Assembly: GCF_002014965.1 (NCBI RefSeq)
Contig: NZ_MUXT01000001.1
Coordinates: 1 to 64,000, forward strand
Origin: Moraxella canis
Lineage (GTDB): Bacteria > Pseudomonadota > Gammaproteobacteria > Pseudomonadales > Moraxellaceae
DNA: 64,000 bases
Direction of reading: 5' to 3'
The position numbers and the translations under genes are program-made. Below the pieces are notes generated by a model, which was not told the origin of the DNA, did no database searches, and was given only the letters and a program-made list of their open reading frames with translations. Below are positions 1 through 8,388 of this stretch, in pieces. Positions within the stretch are counted from its first letter, which is position 1; each line of letters starts with the position of its first letter.

Positions 1-805
1 TGTCGTTGTCGTTTCGATCGTTGGCCTCAGGCAAGTCAGTTGCCAAGCCATCAAGCTGCTCTTGTAAGTTGGCTTTTTCATTTACATTCGCAATATTATC
101 AATCTGTTTCTGAGCGATCTTAATAGTTTCATCAAGTTCAGATTTTAAGGCGTCCAATTGTGCTTTTTCAGCTGGAGTAATCGCGCCATCTTCCCCTATA
201 GCTTTAGCAATCTCAGCATCCAATTTCTGCTTAGCTTCCTTGGCTGTTTGCAGCGATTTTTCGGCTTCGCTCAGATCTTGATTATTCTCAGTATAATTTT
301 TGTTATCTTTAGAGCCACTATTGTTAGAAGCAGCGCCAATCACTCCTGCCGTCGCCAGCCCAGCCAACCAAGGCAAAGCACCTCGCCCTGCTTGACCAGC
401 CTCAATCCACCATGGAGCCACCAAGCTATCATCGCCCAGAATTTGACCTTCTATATCATTTAATTCAAGACGCGTAACAAAATCGCTCACCTCCCCACTT
501 TCAGGAATGTAGTAATGGTAGTCGCCACTTTCTGCCAAACCGATCAAAGCGCTATCAAGATTATTGTAGAAATCTTCAATGATCAAATCAGCTTCGTCAG
601 CATTATTCTCAAAGCTGATATGCAAATCCTGTCCAACACGTTTTGTAAGGATGCGCTCAGGACCACGACCTGTCGCTTGATCGATCAATTCATAATTGAC
701 CTTATTGGATGCTTGAATAACGGTTGGTGAGCCGTCTTGAGTAATGATTGTATATTCAGCAACGGTTTGGGTAGCAGTATTTAGTTTTAAAGAAATTGTT
801 TTCAT
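1..805 (-). CDS. BapA-type biofilm adhesin, N-terminal fragment
   Basis: This is an open reading frame on the minus strand that starts at the ATG at 803-805 and has no stop before the left window edge, so only about 268 N-terminal residues are present. The first ~120 residues (MKTISLKLNTATQTV...) look like the BapA/Bap prefix domain: a short beta-rich module beginning with M-K-x-I-x-L-K and containing a GQDLxISFE-type strand. A hydrophobic stretch follows (around PWLAGLATAGVIGAAS), then a charged, Ala/Glu/Lys-rich region that looks like coiled coil (EAEKSLQTAKEAKQKL). This order is typical of very large repeat-containing adhesins exported by type I secretion and held at the cell surface. No secretion genes are visible. 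The family assignment is by eye. The repeats and C-terminal signal lie outside the window. Confidence 0.75.
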   Translation of the reverse strand, partial: MKTISLKLNTATQTVAEYTIITQDGSPTVIQASNKVNYELIDQATGRGPERILTKRVGQDLHISFENNADEADLIIEDFYNNLDSALIGLAESGDYHYYIPESGEVSDFVTRLELNDIEGQILGDDSLVAPWWIEAGQAGRGALPWLAGLATAGVIGAASNNSGSKDNKNYTENNQDLSEAEKSLQTAKEAKQKLDAEIAKAIGEDGAITPAEKAQLDALKSELDETIKIAQKQIDNIANVNEKANLQEQLDGLATDLPEANDRNDND

Positions 806-959
806 AATTTTTTCACTATATTACATCTAAATAAAATTAAAATATTTACAAAAATCGCATCATAAGTCCAAATATCATTGCAACAAAATGATATTGTATT
901 ACAAGACAAATTTTTCATGTGATCATGAGTTTAACTAGATAAATTCAAACATGATAATT

Positions 960-994
960 TAATTATTAAATTTAAATATTAAATTTAATAATTA
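960..994. repeat. A/T-only palindrome, 15-bp arms
   Basis: The two 15-base arms, 960-974 and 980-994, are perfect reverse complements around a 5-base centre. All bases are A or T. With no G-C pairs and no gene end next to it, it is unlikely to be a terminator. It lies between the divergent adhesin and receptor genes, where a regulator or nucleoid-protein site would be plausible, but that is inference. Confidence 0.6.
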
Positions 995-1320
995 GACTTG
1001 TGCTATTATTACTCGCCATAATACTAACCTTGATTGGATTTTGCAAGTTTAATCGTGAACTGTTCAGTTTATTGAATAAAAACTAATATTTATCAATAAG
1101 ATATGAATATTTATTTCAGATAATTTTATTTTATTAAGTTATTGAATAAAAAACTAACTAATAAAACAAACATTAGTTACAAATTTTAATTATTAATAAT
1201 AATTACAGTCCAATAAATCACTCAAATTATTTGTACTTATTACTATATTTTTTATAACTGCAATTAATTGAATTATCTCATAAATTTTATGAGCAAATGT
1301 TTATTAGGTGTTAAATATTG

Positions 1321-1337
1321 TGGACAAATTTTGTCCA
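1321..1337. promoter_or_regulatory. Perfect palindrome TGGACAAA-T-TTTGTCCA, candidate operator
   Basis: Eight-base perfect arms flank a single central base, about 100 bp upstream of the -10 element proposed for the TonB-dependent receptor. The size and symmetry are those of a dimeric repressor or activator site. It does not resemble the Fur or Zur consensus I know, so no regulator is proposed. Confidence 0.4.
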
Positions 1338-1433
1338 TAATATTTTAATTGTTTCACGAAAATTCAAACTGAATAAAATTCATCTGTGCATTAAAATTTA
1401 TCAAGTTAAATAAACGGGTGATTTTTACATTCA

Positions 1434-1442
1434 TGATATAAT
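1434..1442 (+). promoter_or_regulatory. Extended -10 promoter for the TonB-dependent receptor
   Basis: TGA-TATAAT is a perfect extended -10, about 60 bases upstream of the receptor ATG. No good -35 is seen at 16-18 bases, as is common for extended -10 promoters. The leader just downstream holds an inverted repeat TTGGTT/AACCAA (1453-1458 and 1470-1475). Confidence 0.5.
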
Positions 1443-1503
1443 ATTGGACGTTTTGGTTTACAAAACTTTAACCAATAGCAATATTCATACATGAAGGTAA
1501 TTT

Positions 1504-3453
1504 ATGTCATCTTTTACCCTACGCTGTGCCATTGTATTGGCATTAGCCCCACTGTCTGCCGCAGCATTTGCCCAAGACACTCAACCCACTGAGCCAACCG
1601 TAATCCTTGATCCTGTGATCGTCACCGCTTCAAAAACAGACGGTCTTCTGAGCCAAACCCCTGCCCGTGTGAGCGTGATTGGTGAGCGTGAGATTCGACA
1701 AAATCCTGTCTCAAACCTTGCTAAAGTTATTGAAACAGACGCAGGCATCAGCTTGAAGCAATCAGGCGGTATCGGACAAATTAGCGAAATATCCACTCGT
1801 GGCACCAATGCTAACCACACCTTGGTCTTAAAGGATGGCGCAAGACTAAATAGCCAAAATCACCTTGCACCACTTTATCCTGCGTTTTTTGACTTATCTG
1901 ATGTCAGCCAAATCGAAATCGTCAAAGGTCCTGCTTCGGTACAATATGGTGCAGATGCTGTGGGCGGTGTGGTGCAGATGCGCACATCGGCACCAAGCAA
2001 ATCAGGCATCCAAATTACTGGTCTTGGCGGCGAAAATAATACCTACAAAGCTTTGTTAAAGGCAGATTTGGTGACCGATACAGGGTTATATGCTAGTATC
2101 CATGGTCAGCGCTTAGAGACTGATGGTACGCGTATTTTGGATAATCAAAATCGTGATCAAAAAGCAAACTATGACCAAAAAGGCTATGGTGCTGTGATTG
2201 GATTTAGTGATGATCGTTTAAGTACCAGCATTGGCATCAGTCAAAATGAAGGAATTAGTCAATACTTCAATTATGCAACTGGCAAAAATGACGCCACTCG
2301 TGATTTTGAAAATCAGCTGATCAACGCTAAGGCTAGTTTTGACGTCAGTCAGGACTTAACCATTGCTGCGCGTTATTCAGAATTCAAAGACACTCAAGTG
2401 GTCAATGACAGCGACCCTGATCATTTTAATACCAAAAATCAAGATGCTGACATTCACGCTAAATGGTATATCGCACCCAACCAAAACATTTTAGCTGGTA
2501 TAAGCTATCTAAAATCTGACTTCAAAAGCGGCGATATTAAAGATGGCAAACAAGAAATAGACAGCTACGGCTACTATTTACAGCATCAATATAACAGCGA
2601 TAAAATCAATACCCAATTGGGCGTCCGCTTAGAAGATAACGACCGCTTTGGCAACCATACTGTTGGCCAAGGTGCCATCCGTTACCACTTCACGCCTGCG
2701 ACCAGCGTCTATGCCAATATCGGATCAGCGTTTAGAGCGCCAGCTTTGACAGAGCTGTATTATCAGACCAGCAGCTCCCAATTACACCCCGCAGATTGGC
2801 AAAGCTGGCATACCGACCCCACCAATTGGGTTACCAGCACTTACAACACCAACGGCAATCTTAATTTACAACCTGAAGAAAGCGTAACCTACGAGATTGG
2901 ATTTGACCATCACCTTAATACCAATACAAAATTTTATTTATCAGGTTATTACAGTACAATTGACAACCTGATTGCTTATGGCACCGAATCAAATGATTAT
3001 GTCAATCGCATTTATAATTCCAGCTACTATAATGTCAATGAAGCAACCATGAAAGGTGCAGAAGCTGGAGTAAAATGGGCAAAAGACGGCTACTTTGCAT
3101 CACTAGACTATGGCTATGTTGAGACTGAGAATAAAGCGAACAATCTTGAAATTGCCTATCGCCCTAAACAAACATTGACTTTATCTACTGGTGTTGCCAA
3201 AGATGACTATGGGGTCAATTTATCCTTAGTGGCTCGCTCAAAAGCGTTTAGCAATGGTGCGAACACCGAGCGCGTCCGCGGCTACGCCACCGTTGATGTC
3301 GGCACTTACTGGCAAGTGACGCCAAATGCCAAATTCTTTGCCAATATTGAAAATATCGGTAATACTGAATATCGCCAAGTCAGCAATTTTGGTAATGGCT
3401 GGTATGTCAATGGTGGACGCTTGACCACCGCAGGTTTGACTCTGACCTACTAA
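1504..3453 (+). CDS. TonB-dependent outer-membrane receptor (BtuB/ZnuD-like)
   Basis: A 649-residue receptor with a signal peptide (residues 1-23, cleavage after AFA) and a short N-terminal extension containing VIVTAS (38-43), a TonB-box-like segment. The plug domain follows (STRGTNANHTLVLKDG, then IEIVKGPASVQYGADAVGGVV around 140-160) and then a beta-barrel ending in ...TLTY with a terminal aromatic residue. It resembles the small BtuB-like receptors for cobalamin or metal complexes, and ZnuD is another close shape. The substrate cannot be read from the sequence. No cobalamin riboswitch is visible upstream and no ABC transporter sits beside it. An AAGG Shine-Dalgarno lies 6-7 bases before the ATG, and a strong terminator follows at 3467. 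The gene is monocistronic. Confidence 0.88.
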   Translation: MSSFTLRCAIVLALAPLSAAAFAQDTQPTEPTVILDPVIVTASKTDGLLSQTPARVSVIGEREIRQNPVSNLAKVIETDAGISLKQSGGIGQISEISTRGTNANHTLVLKDGARLNSQNHLAPLYPAFFDLSDVSQIEIVKGPASVQYGADAVGGVVQMRTSAPSKSGIQITGLGGENNTYKALLKADLVTDTGLYASIHGQRLETDGTRILDNQNRDQKANYDQKGYGAVIGFSDDRLSTSIGISQNEGISQYFNYATGKNDATRDFENQLINAKASFDVSQDLTIAARYSEFKDTQVVNDSDPDHFNTKNQDADIHAKWYIAPNQNILAGISYLKSDFKSGDIKDGKQEIDSYGYYLQHQYNSDKINTQLGVRLEDNDRFGNHTVGQGAIRYHFTPATSVYANIGSAFRAPALTELYYQTSSSQLHPADWQSWHTDPTNWVTSTYNTNGNLNLQPEESVTYEIGFDHHLNTNTKFYLSGYYSTIDNLIAYGTESNDYVNRIYNSSYYNVNEATMKGAEAGVKWAKDGYFASLDYGYVETENKANNLEIAYRPKQTLTLSTGVAKDDYGVNLSLVARSKAFSNGANTERVRGYATVDVGTYWQVTPNAKFFANIENIGNTEYRQVSNFGNGWYVNGGRLTTAGLTLTY

Positions 3454-3466
3454 TATAAACCAACTT

Positions 3467-3496
3467 AAAAGCCGTTCAAGATGAGCGGCTTTTTTT
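3467..3496 (+). terminator. Intrinsic terminator of the TonB receptor gene
   Basis: The stem GCCGTTC/GAGCGGC (3471-3477 and 3483-3489, one G-U pair) with a five-base loop is followed by a run of seven T (3490-3496). Confidence 0.85.
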
Positions 3497-3511
3497 AGTT
3501 ATGATATTGTC

Positions 3512-3540
3512 TTTAAAATCAAGCGGATATTTGTTATAAT
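3512..3540 (+). promoter_or_regulatory. Promoter of the ahcY riboswitch transcript
   Basis: TATAAT at 3535-3540 is preceded by TGT, giving an extended -10. A poor -35 (TTTAAA at 3512-3517) sits 17 bases upstream. The predicted start site, about 3547, falls exactly at the 5' edge of the SAH riboswitch. Confidence 0.6.
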
Positions 3541-3548
3541 ATTAGGTT

Positions 3549-3630
3549 GCCAAGAGATGTTGCGTCCTTTTGAAGCGGTTTAAAAGGTCAGGCTTGGGGC
3601 TCTGATCAAGAGCAAAACAACGACATCTGC
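3549..3630 (+). promoter_or_regulatory. S-adenosylhomocysteine (SAH) riboswitch
   Basis: All helices of the SAH aptamer can be traced. P1 is CCAAG (3550-3554) with CTTGG (3593-3597). The conserved GTTGCGTC and CAGGCTTG core segments lie at 3559-3566 and 3589-3596. P2 is CCTTTT/AAAAGG (3566-3571 and 3582-3587). A side hairpin is GCTCT/AGAGC (3599-3603 and 3609-3613). The pseudoknot is AGATGT (3555-3560) with ACATCT (3623-3628), preceded by the conserved AACG. P1 and pseudoknot bases differ from the common CGAG/CUCG and GAGCG/CGCUC versions but stay paired, which is covariation. SAH riboswitches activate genes that remove the inhibitory SAH, and here the next gene is SAH hydrolase. No terminator stem separates it from the gene, and the Shine-Dalgarno is about 30 bases further on. 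Confidence 0.9.
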
Positions 3631-3674
3631 GTTTTTAACTTTTTTAACTTAGCCTATTTTAAGGAGTGGACGCA

Positions 3675-5051
3675 GTGTCTGCCATTGACCCAAATTTCAC
3701 TGATTATAAAGTTGCTGATATCAGCTTGGCTGATTTTGGTCGCAAAGAGATTCGCCTTGCCGAAACAGAAATGCCTGCCTTAATGGGCATTCGCAAACGC
3801 TATGCCGATGAGCAGCCACTGGCAGGCGCAAAAATCGTCGGCTGCATCCACATGACGGTACAGACAGCAGTTTTGATTGAAACTTTGGTGGCGTTAGGTG
3901 CCGAAGTTCGCTGGACATCGTGCAACATTTTTAGCACCCAAGACCATGCTGCTGCTGCCATTGCCGCCGCTGGCATTCCTGTATTTGCTTGGAAAGGCGA
4001 AACCGAAGCAGAATATGAGTGGTGCTTAGAACAACAAATCCACAAAGACAGCAAGCTATGGGACGCCAACCTAATCCTAGATGACGGTGGCGATTTGACC
4101 GCTCTGATTCATGACAAATACCCACAGATGTTAGACAGCATTCATGGCATTAGCGAAGAAACCACGACAGGCGTTCATCGTCTGATTGATATGCTGGGTA
4201 AAGGAGAACTCAAAGTCCCTGCCATCAATGTCAATGATGCGGTTACCAAATCCAAAAACGACAACAAATACGGCTGCCGCCACAGTCTTAATGACGCCAT
4301 CAAGCGTGGCACTGATATGCTCTTGTCAGGTCGCCGTGCCTTGGTCATCGGCTATGGCGATGTGGGCAAAGGCTCTGCCCAAAGCTTACGCCAAGAAGGC
4401 ATGATTGTGCGTGTGTCTGAGATTGACCCCATTTGTGCGATGCAAGCGTGTATGGACGGCTATGAACTGGTTTCACCGTTTGTGGGTGGCGACCAAAGCC
4501 AAGGCGTGAACACGACGCTCCTACAAGACACCGATTTGATTGTGACCACCACAGGCAACTATCATGTGTGTAATAGCGACATGTTAAAAGCCCTAAAAGC
4601 CACCGCCGTGGTGTGTAACATCGGGCATTTTGATACTGAGATTGACACCGATTTTATGCGTAAGCATTGGACATGGGAAGAAGTCAAACCCCAAGTTCAC
4701 CAAGTCTATCGCTCTGATGATGACGGCGATTATCTGATTGTGCTATCCGAAGGTCGCCTTGTTAACTTAGGCAACGCCACAGGACACCCATCACGTATCA
4801 TGGACGGCTCATTTGCCAACCAAGTGCTGGCACAAATCCATCTTTATCAAGAAAAATTTGCCGACTTGCCAACCGACAAAAAAGCAGACAACCTGTATGT
4901 CAAAGTCCTACCCAAAAAGCTGGACGAAGAAGTTGCGGCCGCCATGGTGGCAGGCTTTAATGGCGTGATTACCAAACTCACCCAAGAACAAGCCGACTAC
5001 ATCGGCGTGCCTGTTGAAGGTCCCTTTAAGGCAGATGAGTATAAGTACTAA
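3675..5051 (+). CDS. ahcY: S-adenosylhomocysteine hydrolase (adenosylhomocysteinase)
   Basis: Cytosolic NAD-dependent enzyme that splits S-adenosylhomocysteine to homocysteine and adenosine, relieving product inhibition of methyltransferases. The product is 458 residues, normal for bacterial AhcY. The Rossmann NAD motif [10 protein letters not shown] is at about 224-233, the substrate and catalytic segment [17 protein letters not shown] just before it, and the family C-terminus PFKADEYKY is intact. I start at GTG 3675, because AAGGAG at 3661-3666 is spaced eight bases from it. The in-frame GTG at 3666 overlaps that Shine-Dalgarno and cannot be used. The gene follows its own SAH riboswitch and ends in a strong terminator, so it is a single-gene unit controlled by its substrate. 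Confidence 0.97.
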   Translation: MSAIDPNFTDYKVADISLADFGRKEIRLAETEMPALMGIRKRYADEQPLAGAKIVGCIHMTVQTAVLIETLVALGAEVRWTSCNIFSTQDHAAAAIAAAGIPVFAWKGETEAEYEWCLEQQIHKDSKLWDANLILDDGGDLTALIHDKYPQMLDSIHGISEETTTGVHRLIDMLGKGELKVPAINVNDAVTKSKNDNKYGCRHSLNDAIKRGTDMLLSGRRALVIGYGDVGKGSAQSLRQEGMIVRVSEIDPICAMQACMDGYELVSPFVGGDQSQGVNTTLLQDTDLIVTTTGNYHVCNSDMLKALKATAVVCNIGHFDTEIDTDFMRKHWTWEEVKPQVHQVYRSDDDGDYLIVLSEGRLVNLGNATGHPSRIMDGSFANQVLAQIHLYQEKFADLPTDKKADNLYVKVLPKKLDEEVAAAMVAGFNGVITKLTQEQADYIGVPVEGPFKADEYKY

Positions 5052-5079
5052 TCAGTTTTGTATCACTCTTAGCTTTATC

Positions 5080-5109
5080 AAAGCGGTAAGTTCATTACCG
5101 CTTTTTTTT
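5080..5109 (+). terminator. Intrinsic terminator of ahcY
   Basis: A perfect nine-base stem AAGCGGTAA/TTACCGCTT (5081-5089 and 5095-5103) with a five-base loop runs into an eight-T tract. Confidence 0.9.
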
Positions 5110-5254
5110 ATTTAATCATAAATGATTGATGCTTGATACATCAGCACCGCACTTTTTACTAACTTAAAACCTTAACAGCTCACCCCAAAGGCAACGGGCG
5201 ACAAGCACAGCTTTTTAAAGACTATCCAAGCGATGACATCCAAACCACAAGGTG

Positions 5255-5400
5255 TTGACTTCCTCCCCGCCCTATCGTTTGGGGATTCCTTCTACAAGAC
5301 GGTCAAGCCCGACCGCAAGAATGTTTTTACTGGCATTAATATCTCTATCATGCCGTGCGCCACACTTTGCACAAGTCCATTCTCTGATTCGCAAACCTGC
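5255..5400 (-). ncRNA. Candidate omega-RNA of tnpB
   Basis: In this family the guide RNA scaffold is encoded by the 3' end of tnpB plus the right end of the element, and the guide is the flanking DNA. Here the scaffold would end in GGGGAGGAAGTCAA at about 5255 on the minus strand. The guide would be the next bases, starting CACCTTGTGGTTTGG and running toward 5235. The 5' limit given is approximate. This is inference from element architecture and not a folded prediction. Confidence 0.45.
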
Positions 5401-6375
5401 TCTACCTTTCGGACTACTGGACATATCGCCACAGCATGAACAAGTTTGGGTAGTGTATCGCTCTGATACGATTTCCAAGCGACAGCCTGTCTGCTGACAT
5501 TTGTATTCCAGTTGTCGCTTTAATTCAAACCAACCAGCATCATAGACGCTTTTAGCCAGTTTGCCTTTTTTACTGTTAAATTGGGTGGTTTTCACATCAC
5601 CGACCACGATTAGGGCATTGTCTTTGACTAATTGGGTGGTGAATTTATGAATTAAGTCTAACCTTGTATTTTTAATCTTGGCATGGATTGCTTTCACGCG
5701 TTGTTTGTTTTTGGCTCTTTGGGCTATCGCTAATTGTTTTGCATATTTGAGCGTTTGCTTAATGGTTAGCTTGTCACCGTTTGAGGTGGTCGCACTGTCT
5801 TTTAAACCAAGATCAATACCAACCGAACCTGTGCCACAAGTTTGTTTTGGATAGTTCTTGACAGTGAGACACGCATACCAACGATTACGGCTGTCTTGCA
5901 CAATCTCACAGGTGTTAATTTGATATAGTGATAGGTTGTAGCTGTCCCATAGGTCAATGACTAGCTTTTGTCCTTTGGCTAGGGATAGTTGCAAGGTGGA
6001 TTTTAAGCCCTTTTTACCGCTTTGTCGTGTCGCTAGGTGTTTGATGGCTGATTTCTTAAAGGGTATCCAGCCCAATGATTTGTGCTTAGATTTAGGGTTG
6101 TTGGTTCGCCACTTAAGCTTAGCTTTTTTAAATTGGCGACGCGATTTGGCGTGTATTTCATTGATGGCTTGAATGGTTTGAGAATGTAAGCCTAGTAGCT
6201 CACCACTGCCTTTGGTGTAGTCGTTTAAATCATAGGCAGATAAGAATTTGCCTGTGCGCTGTAAATATTTATAACCCAAGTCATTGACATAATTCCACAC
6301 GAAATTGACTAAACCGCTTAGGTGGTTTAGTTGGTCTGTGTGTTTGTCTCGTATGCGTAGCTTGAGTGTTTTCAT
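5272..6375 (-). CDS. tnpB: TnpB RNA-guided nuclease of the RuvC type, variant active site
   Basis: A 367-residue TnpB (OrfB), the RNA-guided DNA nuclease of IS200/IS605 elements and the ancestor type of Cas12. RuvC-I Asp is in GIDLG (D188). RuvC-III Asp is in DRDINAS (D345). The zinc finger has C312/C315 and C335/C338. At RuvC-II, where the family usually has V-x-x-E-D-L, this protein reads IVVGDV (G259), so the usual catalytic Glu is absent. A Glu at 305 in SERYTTQTCS, just before the zinc finger, is a plausible replacement. The frame is complete and unbroken, so the protein may be active. A TGA-TATAAT promoter lies 7-15 bases before the ATG, so the mRNA is probably leaderless or nearly so. 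Confidence 0.93.
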   Translation of the reverse strand: MKTLKLRIRDKHTDQLNHLSGLVNFVWNYVNDLGYKYLQRTGKFLSAYDLNDYTKGSGELLGLHSQTIQAINEIHAKSRRQFKKAKLKWRTNNPKSKHKSLGWIPFKKSAIKHLATRQSGKKGLKSTLQLSLAKGQKLVIDLWDSYNLSLYQINTCEIVQDSRNRWYACLTVKNYPKQTCGTGSVGIDLGLKDSATTSNGDKLTIKQTLKYAKQLAIAQRAKNKQRVKAIHAKIKNTRLDLIHKFTTQLVKDNALIVVGDVKTTQFNSKKGKLAKSVYDAGWFELKRQLEYKCQQTGCRLEIVSERYTTQTCSCCGDMSSSPKGRAGLRIREWTCAKCGARHDRDINASKNILAVGLDRLVEGIPKR

Positions 6376-6381
6376 GGGTTT

Positions 6382-6390
6382 ATTATATCA
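6382..6390 (-). promoter_or_regulatory. Extended -10 promoter directly before tnpB
   Basis: On the minus strand TGA-TATAAT ends seven bases before the tnpB ATG (6375), so transcription should start at or very near the start codon. Confidence 0.5.
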
Positions 6391-6560
6391 TTTTATTAAG
6401 CTAAGAGAATAAAAAGTGAGATTTACCGCCTGATATCCACCGCCTAAAGTCGGTGGTTTTACGGCGGTGATGGATAAAATGAGTTTTAATGGCATATTTT
6501 TGTAAGATTTATCTCATCAAAAGCGTCTTATAAATATCTATGATCCAACAAGGAGCCGTT

Positions 6561-8237
6561 ATGACAAAGCCACGCTTACGATCGCATGCCTGCGCCATCA
6601 GTCTTGGTATCTTTGCCAGTCTTAGTATGCTATCTGCTTGCGGTAAACCCAACGACATCCAAACCCAATCCATAACACATCAAGACATGCTGCCTAGCGA
6701 CACCTTGGCGCAGTTATCCACCCTGCCCCAGCTCACCCAAGGCTTGGGCGCCACAGGCAAAAGCGTCATTGACCCAAATAAGCCCACCTTGGTCAAGTTT
6801 TGGGCAAGCTGGTGCCCTTTATGCCTATCCACCTTGCAAGAAACGCATGACTGGCGTGGCGACCCCAATTTGGCAGGCTTTAACATCATCACTGTTGCCA
6901 GCCCCACTCACTTAAACGAAAAAAATACCCAAGACTTTACCAACTGGTATCAAGCGCTGCAAGCCGATTATCCCAATCTGCCTGTGCTTATTGACAGCAG
7001 CGGTCAGCTCATTAAATCACTGGGCATACAAGTCTATCCCAGCTGGGCGATATTGGATAAAAACGGGCAACTTGTCTATCTAAATAAGGGCAATCTTAGC
7101 GTTGAGCAAGTGTCTTATTTGGCAAAAAACCCACAAGCATTGAGCGAGCTTAAAGCCCAAAGCCACCAAACTGCCATGCCCACCAAAGACAAAGACGGTG
7201 TGCATTATAACGACCAAGGCACGCCCCTAAATACCAAAACCATCTATTTGGCGGGCGGCTGTTTTTGGGGTGTGGAAGCCTATTTTGAGCGGATTGATGG
7301 TGTGGTAGATGCCGTCAGTGGCTATGCCAATGGCGATGAAACCCTCAAAAACCCAAGCTATGAACAAGTCATCGCAGGCTCAGGACACGCCGAGACGGTC
7401 AAAGTGGTCTATGATGCCGATAAAATGGATTTGGACACCCTGCTACGCTATTATTTTAGAATCATTGACCCAACCAGCGTCAATAAACAAGGCAATGACC
7501 GTGGCATACAGTATCGCACGGGCGTTTATTATACCGACCCAACCGACAAGGCAGTCATTGATCACGCCTTAAATGAATTACAGCAAAAATACAAAGCCCC
7601 CATTGTGGTAGAAAATCTGCCCCTAAGCCATTTTGCCCTTGCCGAAGACTATCACCAAGATTATTTGACCAAAAACCCAAATGGCTACTGTCATGTGGAT
7701 TTAAGCCTTGCTAATGATAAAATTATCAGCAAAGCCCAAACCCTGCCCAAGGCAAGCACCATTCAAGAAGCCCTTGACCCCAGACGCTATCAAGCGTTTG
7801 ATAAGGATAATTTAAAAAACACCCTAACCAAAGCTCAATATAACATCACCCAAAACGCAGGCACAGAGCGAGCATTTAGCCATGCCTATGACCATTTGTT
7901 TGATGATGGACTGTATGTGGATATTGTCAGCGGTGAGCCCCTGTTTTTATCCACCGACAAATACAACTCAGGCTGTGGCTGGCCAAGCTTTACCAAACCG
8001 ATTGACCCACAAGTCATCACCGAGCATACCGACACCAGCTATAACATGGTACGCACCGAAGTACGCTCACGCATTGCCGATTCGCATTTGGGGCATGTGT
8101 TCCCTGACGGTCCAAAGGCACGGGGCGGACTGCGGTATTGTATCAATGGCGACGCCTTAAAATTCATTCCCAAAGCGGATATGGACAAACACGGCTACGG
8201 GGCGTTATTACCACTGATCAAACCTGCTCAGCCTTAA
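6561..8237 (+). CDS. msrAB: Thioredoxin-MsrA-MsrB fusion lipoprotein (PilB-like)
   Basis: A three-domain methionine sulfoxide reductase of 558 residues that repairs both S and R sulfoxides of methionine in envelope proteins. Residues 1-27 are a lipoprotein signal with lipobox LSAC (C27). The thioredoxin-like domain has WCPLC (C85, C88) to receive electrons. MsrA has the catalytic GGCFWG (C234). MsrB has GCGWPSF and the catalytic Cys in RYCIN (about C527), and it lacks the zinc-binding CxxC pairs, as in Neisseria PilB. AAGGAG at 6550-6555 sets the ATG at 6561; the in-frame ATG at 6540 would put seven extra residues before the signal peptide. Attachment to the outer membrane or periplasm is inferred. 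The likely electron donor is a DsbD/CcdA-type protein, not in this window. Confidence 0.95.
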   Translation: MTKPRLRSHACAISLGIFASLSMLSACGKPNDIQTQSITHQDMLPSDTLAQLSTLPQLTQGLGATGKSVIDPNKPTLVKFWASWCPLCLSTLQETHDWRGDPNLAGFNIITVASPTHLNEKNTQDFTNWYQALQADYPNLPVLIDSSGQLIKSLGIQVYPSWAILDKNGQLVYLNKGNLSVEQVSYLAKNPQALSELKAQSHQTAMPTKDKDGVHYNDQGTPLNTKTIYLAGGCFWGVEAYFERIDGVVDAVSGYANGDETLKNPSYEQVIAGSGHAETVKVVYDADKMDLDTLLRYYFRIIDPTSVNKQGNDRGIQYRTGVYYTDPTDKAVIDHALNELQQKYKAPIVVENLPLSHFALAEDYHQDYLTKNPNGYCHVDLSLANDKIISKAQTLPKASTIQEALDPRRYQAFDKDNLKNTLTKAQYNITQNAGTERAFSHAYDHLFDDGLYVDIVSGEPLFLSTDKYNSGCGWPSFTKPIDPQVITEHTDTSYNMVRTEVRSRIADSHLGHVFPDGPKARGGLRYCINGDALKFIPKADMDKHGYGALLPLIKPAQP

Positions 8238-8246
8238 AGCAAACTG

Positions 8247-8276
8247 ATAATGGCACAGCTTAGGTTGTGCCATTAT
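8247..8276 (+). terminator. Hairpin after msrAB, probable terminator
   Basis: A perfect 11-base stem (8247-8257 and 8266-8276) with an eight-base loop follows the stop codon. The downstream T tract is short and broken, so termination may be partial. Confidence 0.55.
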
Positions 8277-8325
8277 TAATTCACTCAAAAAATCACGCCA
8301 AATCATTCAAAAAAGCTGTCATAAT

Positions 8326-8356
8326 TTGATTCAAACTTATCAAAACTTGCTATAAT
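8326..8356 (+). promoter_or_regulatory. Promoter of metF
   Basis: TATAAT at 8351-8356 is preceded by TGC (extended -10), with TTGATT at 8326-8331 as a -35 at a slightly long 19-base spacing. Confidence 0.55.
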
Positions 8357-8388
8357 AGCAAAATTTCAGTCATTTTTGAGATTGCTTC

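Larger units (their letters stand above)
806..1503. other. A+T-rich intergenic region
   Basis: About 700 bp without a credible gene separate the divergently transcribed adhesin and TonB receptor. It contains two palindromes (960-994 and 1321-1337, listed separately), an imperfect direct repeat of about 20 bp (roughly 1067-1086 and 1137-1157, both containing ATTGAATAAAAA), and the receptor promoter near 1434-1442. It is unusually A+T-rich compared with the flanking genes. I see no RNA gene in it. Confidence 0.6.
5255..6475 (-). mobile_element. IS200/IS605-type element carrying only tnpB
   Basis: A tnpB gene without tnpA sits between the ahcY terminator and msrAB. On the minus strand the bases after the tnpB stop read GGCGGGGAGGAAGTCAA, the ending seen at the right end of many tnpB elements, which puts that end near 5255. 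A right-end hairpin TCCCC/GGGGA is at 5264-5268 and 5281-5285. At the other end a cluster of inverted ACCGCC/GGCGGT motifs (6424-6470), including the hairpin CCACCG/CGGTGG (6437-6442 and 6451-6456), marks the left end. The exact left boundary is uncertain. IS200/IS605 elements make no target duplication, so none is expected. Without tnpA it needs a transposase in trans or is immobile. Confidence 0.75.

Noticed and set aside
806..1503. Cobalamin riboswitch before the TonB receptor
   Set aside because: No B12-box-like conserved segment is visible, and the region has almost no G+C.
5234..6666. Shared 12-mer GACATCCAAACC near the tnpB right end and in msrAB
   Set aside because: One 12-base match between two sites in 64 kb is expected by chance and no longer similarity surrounds it.
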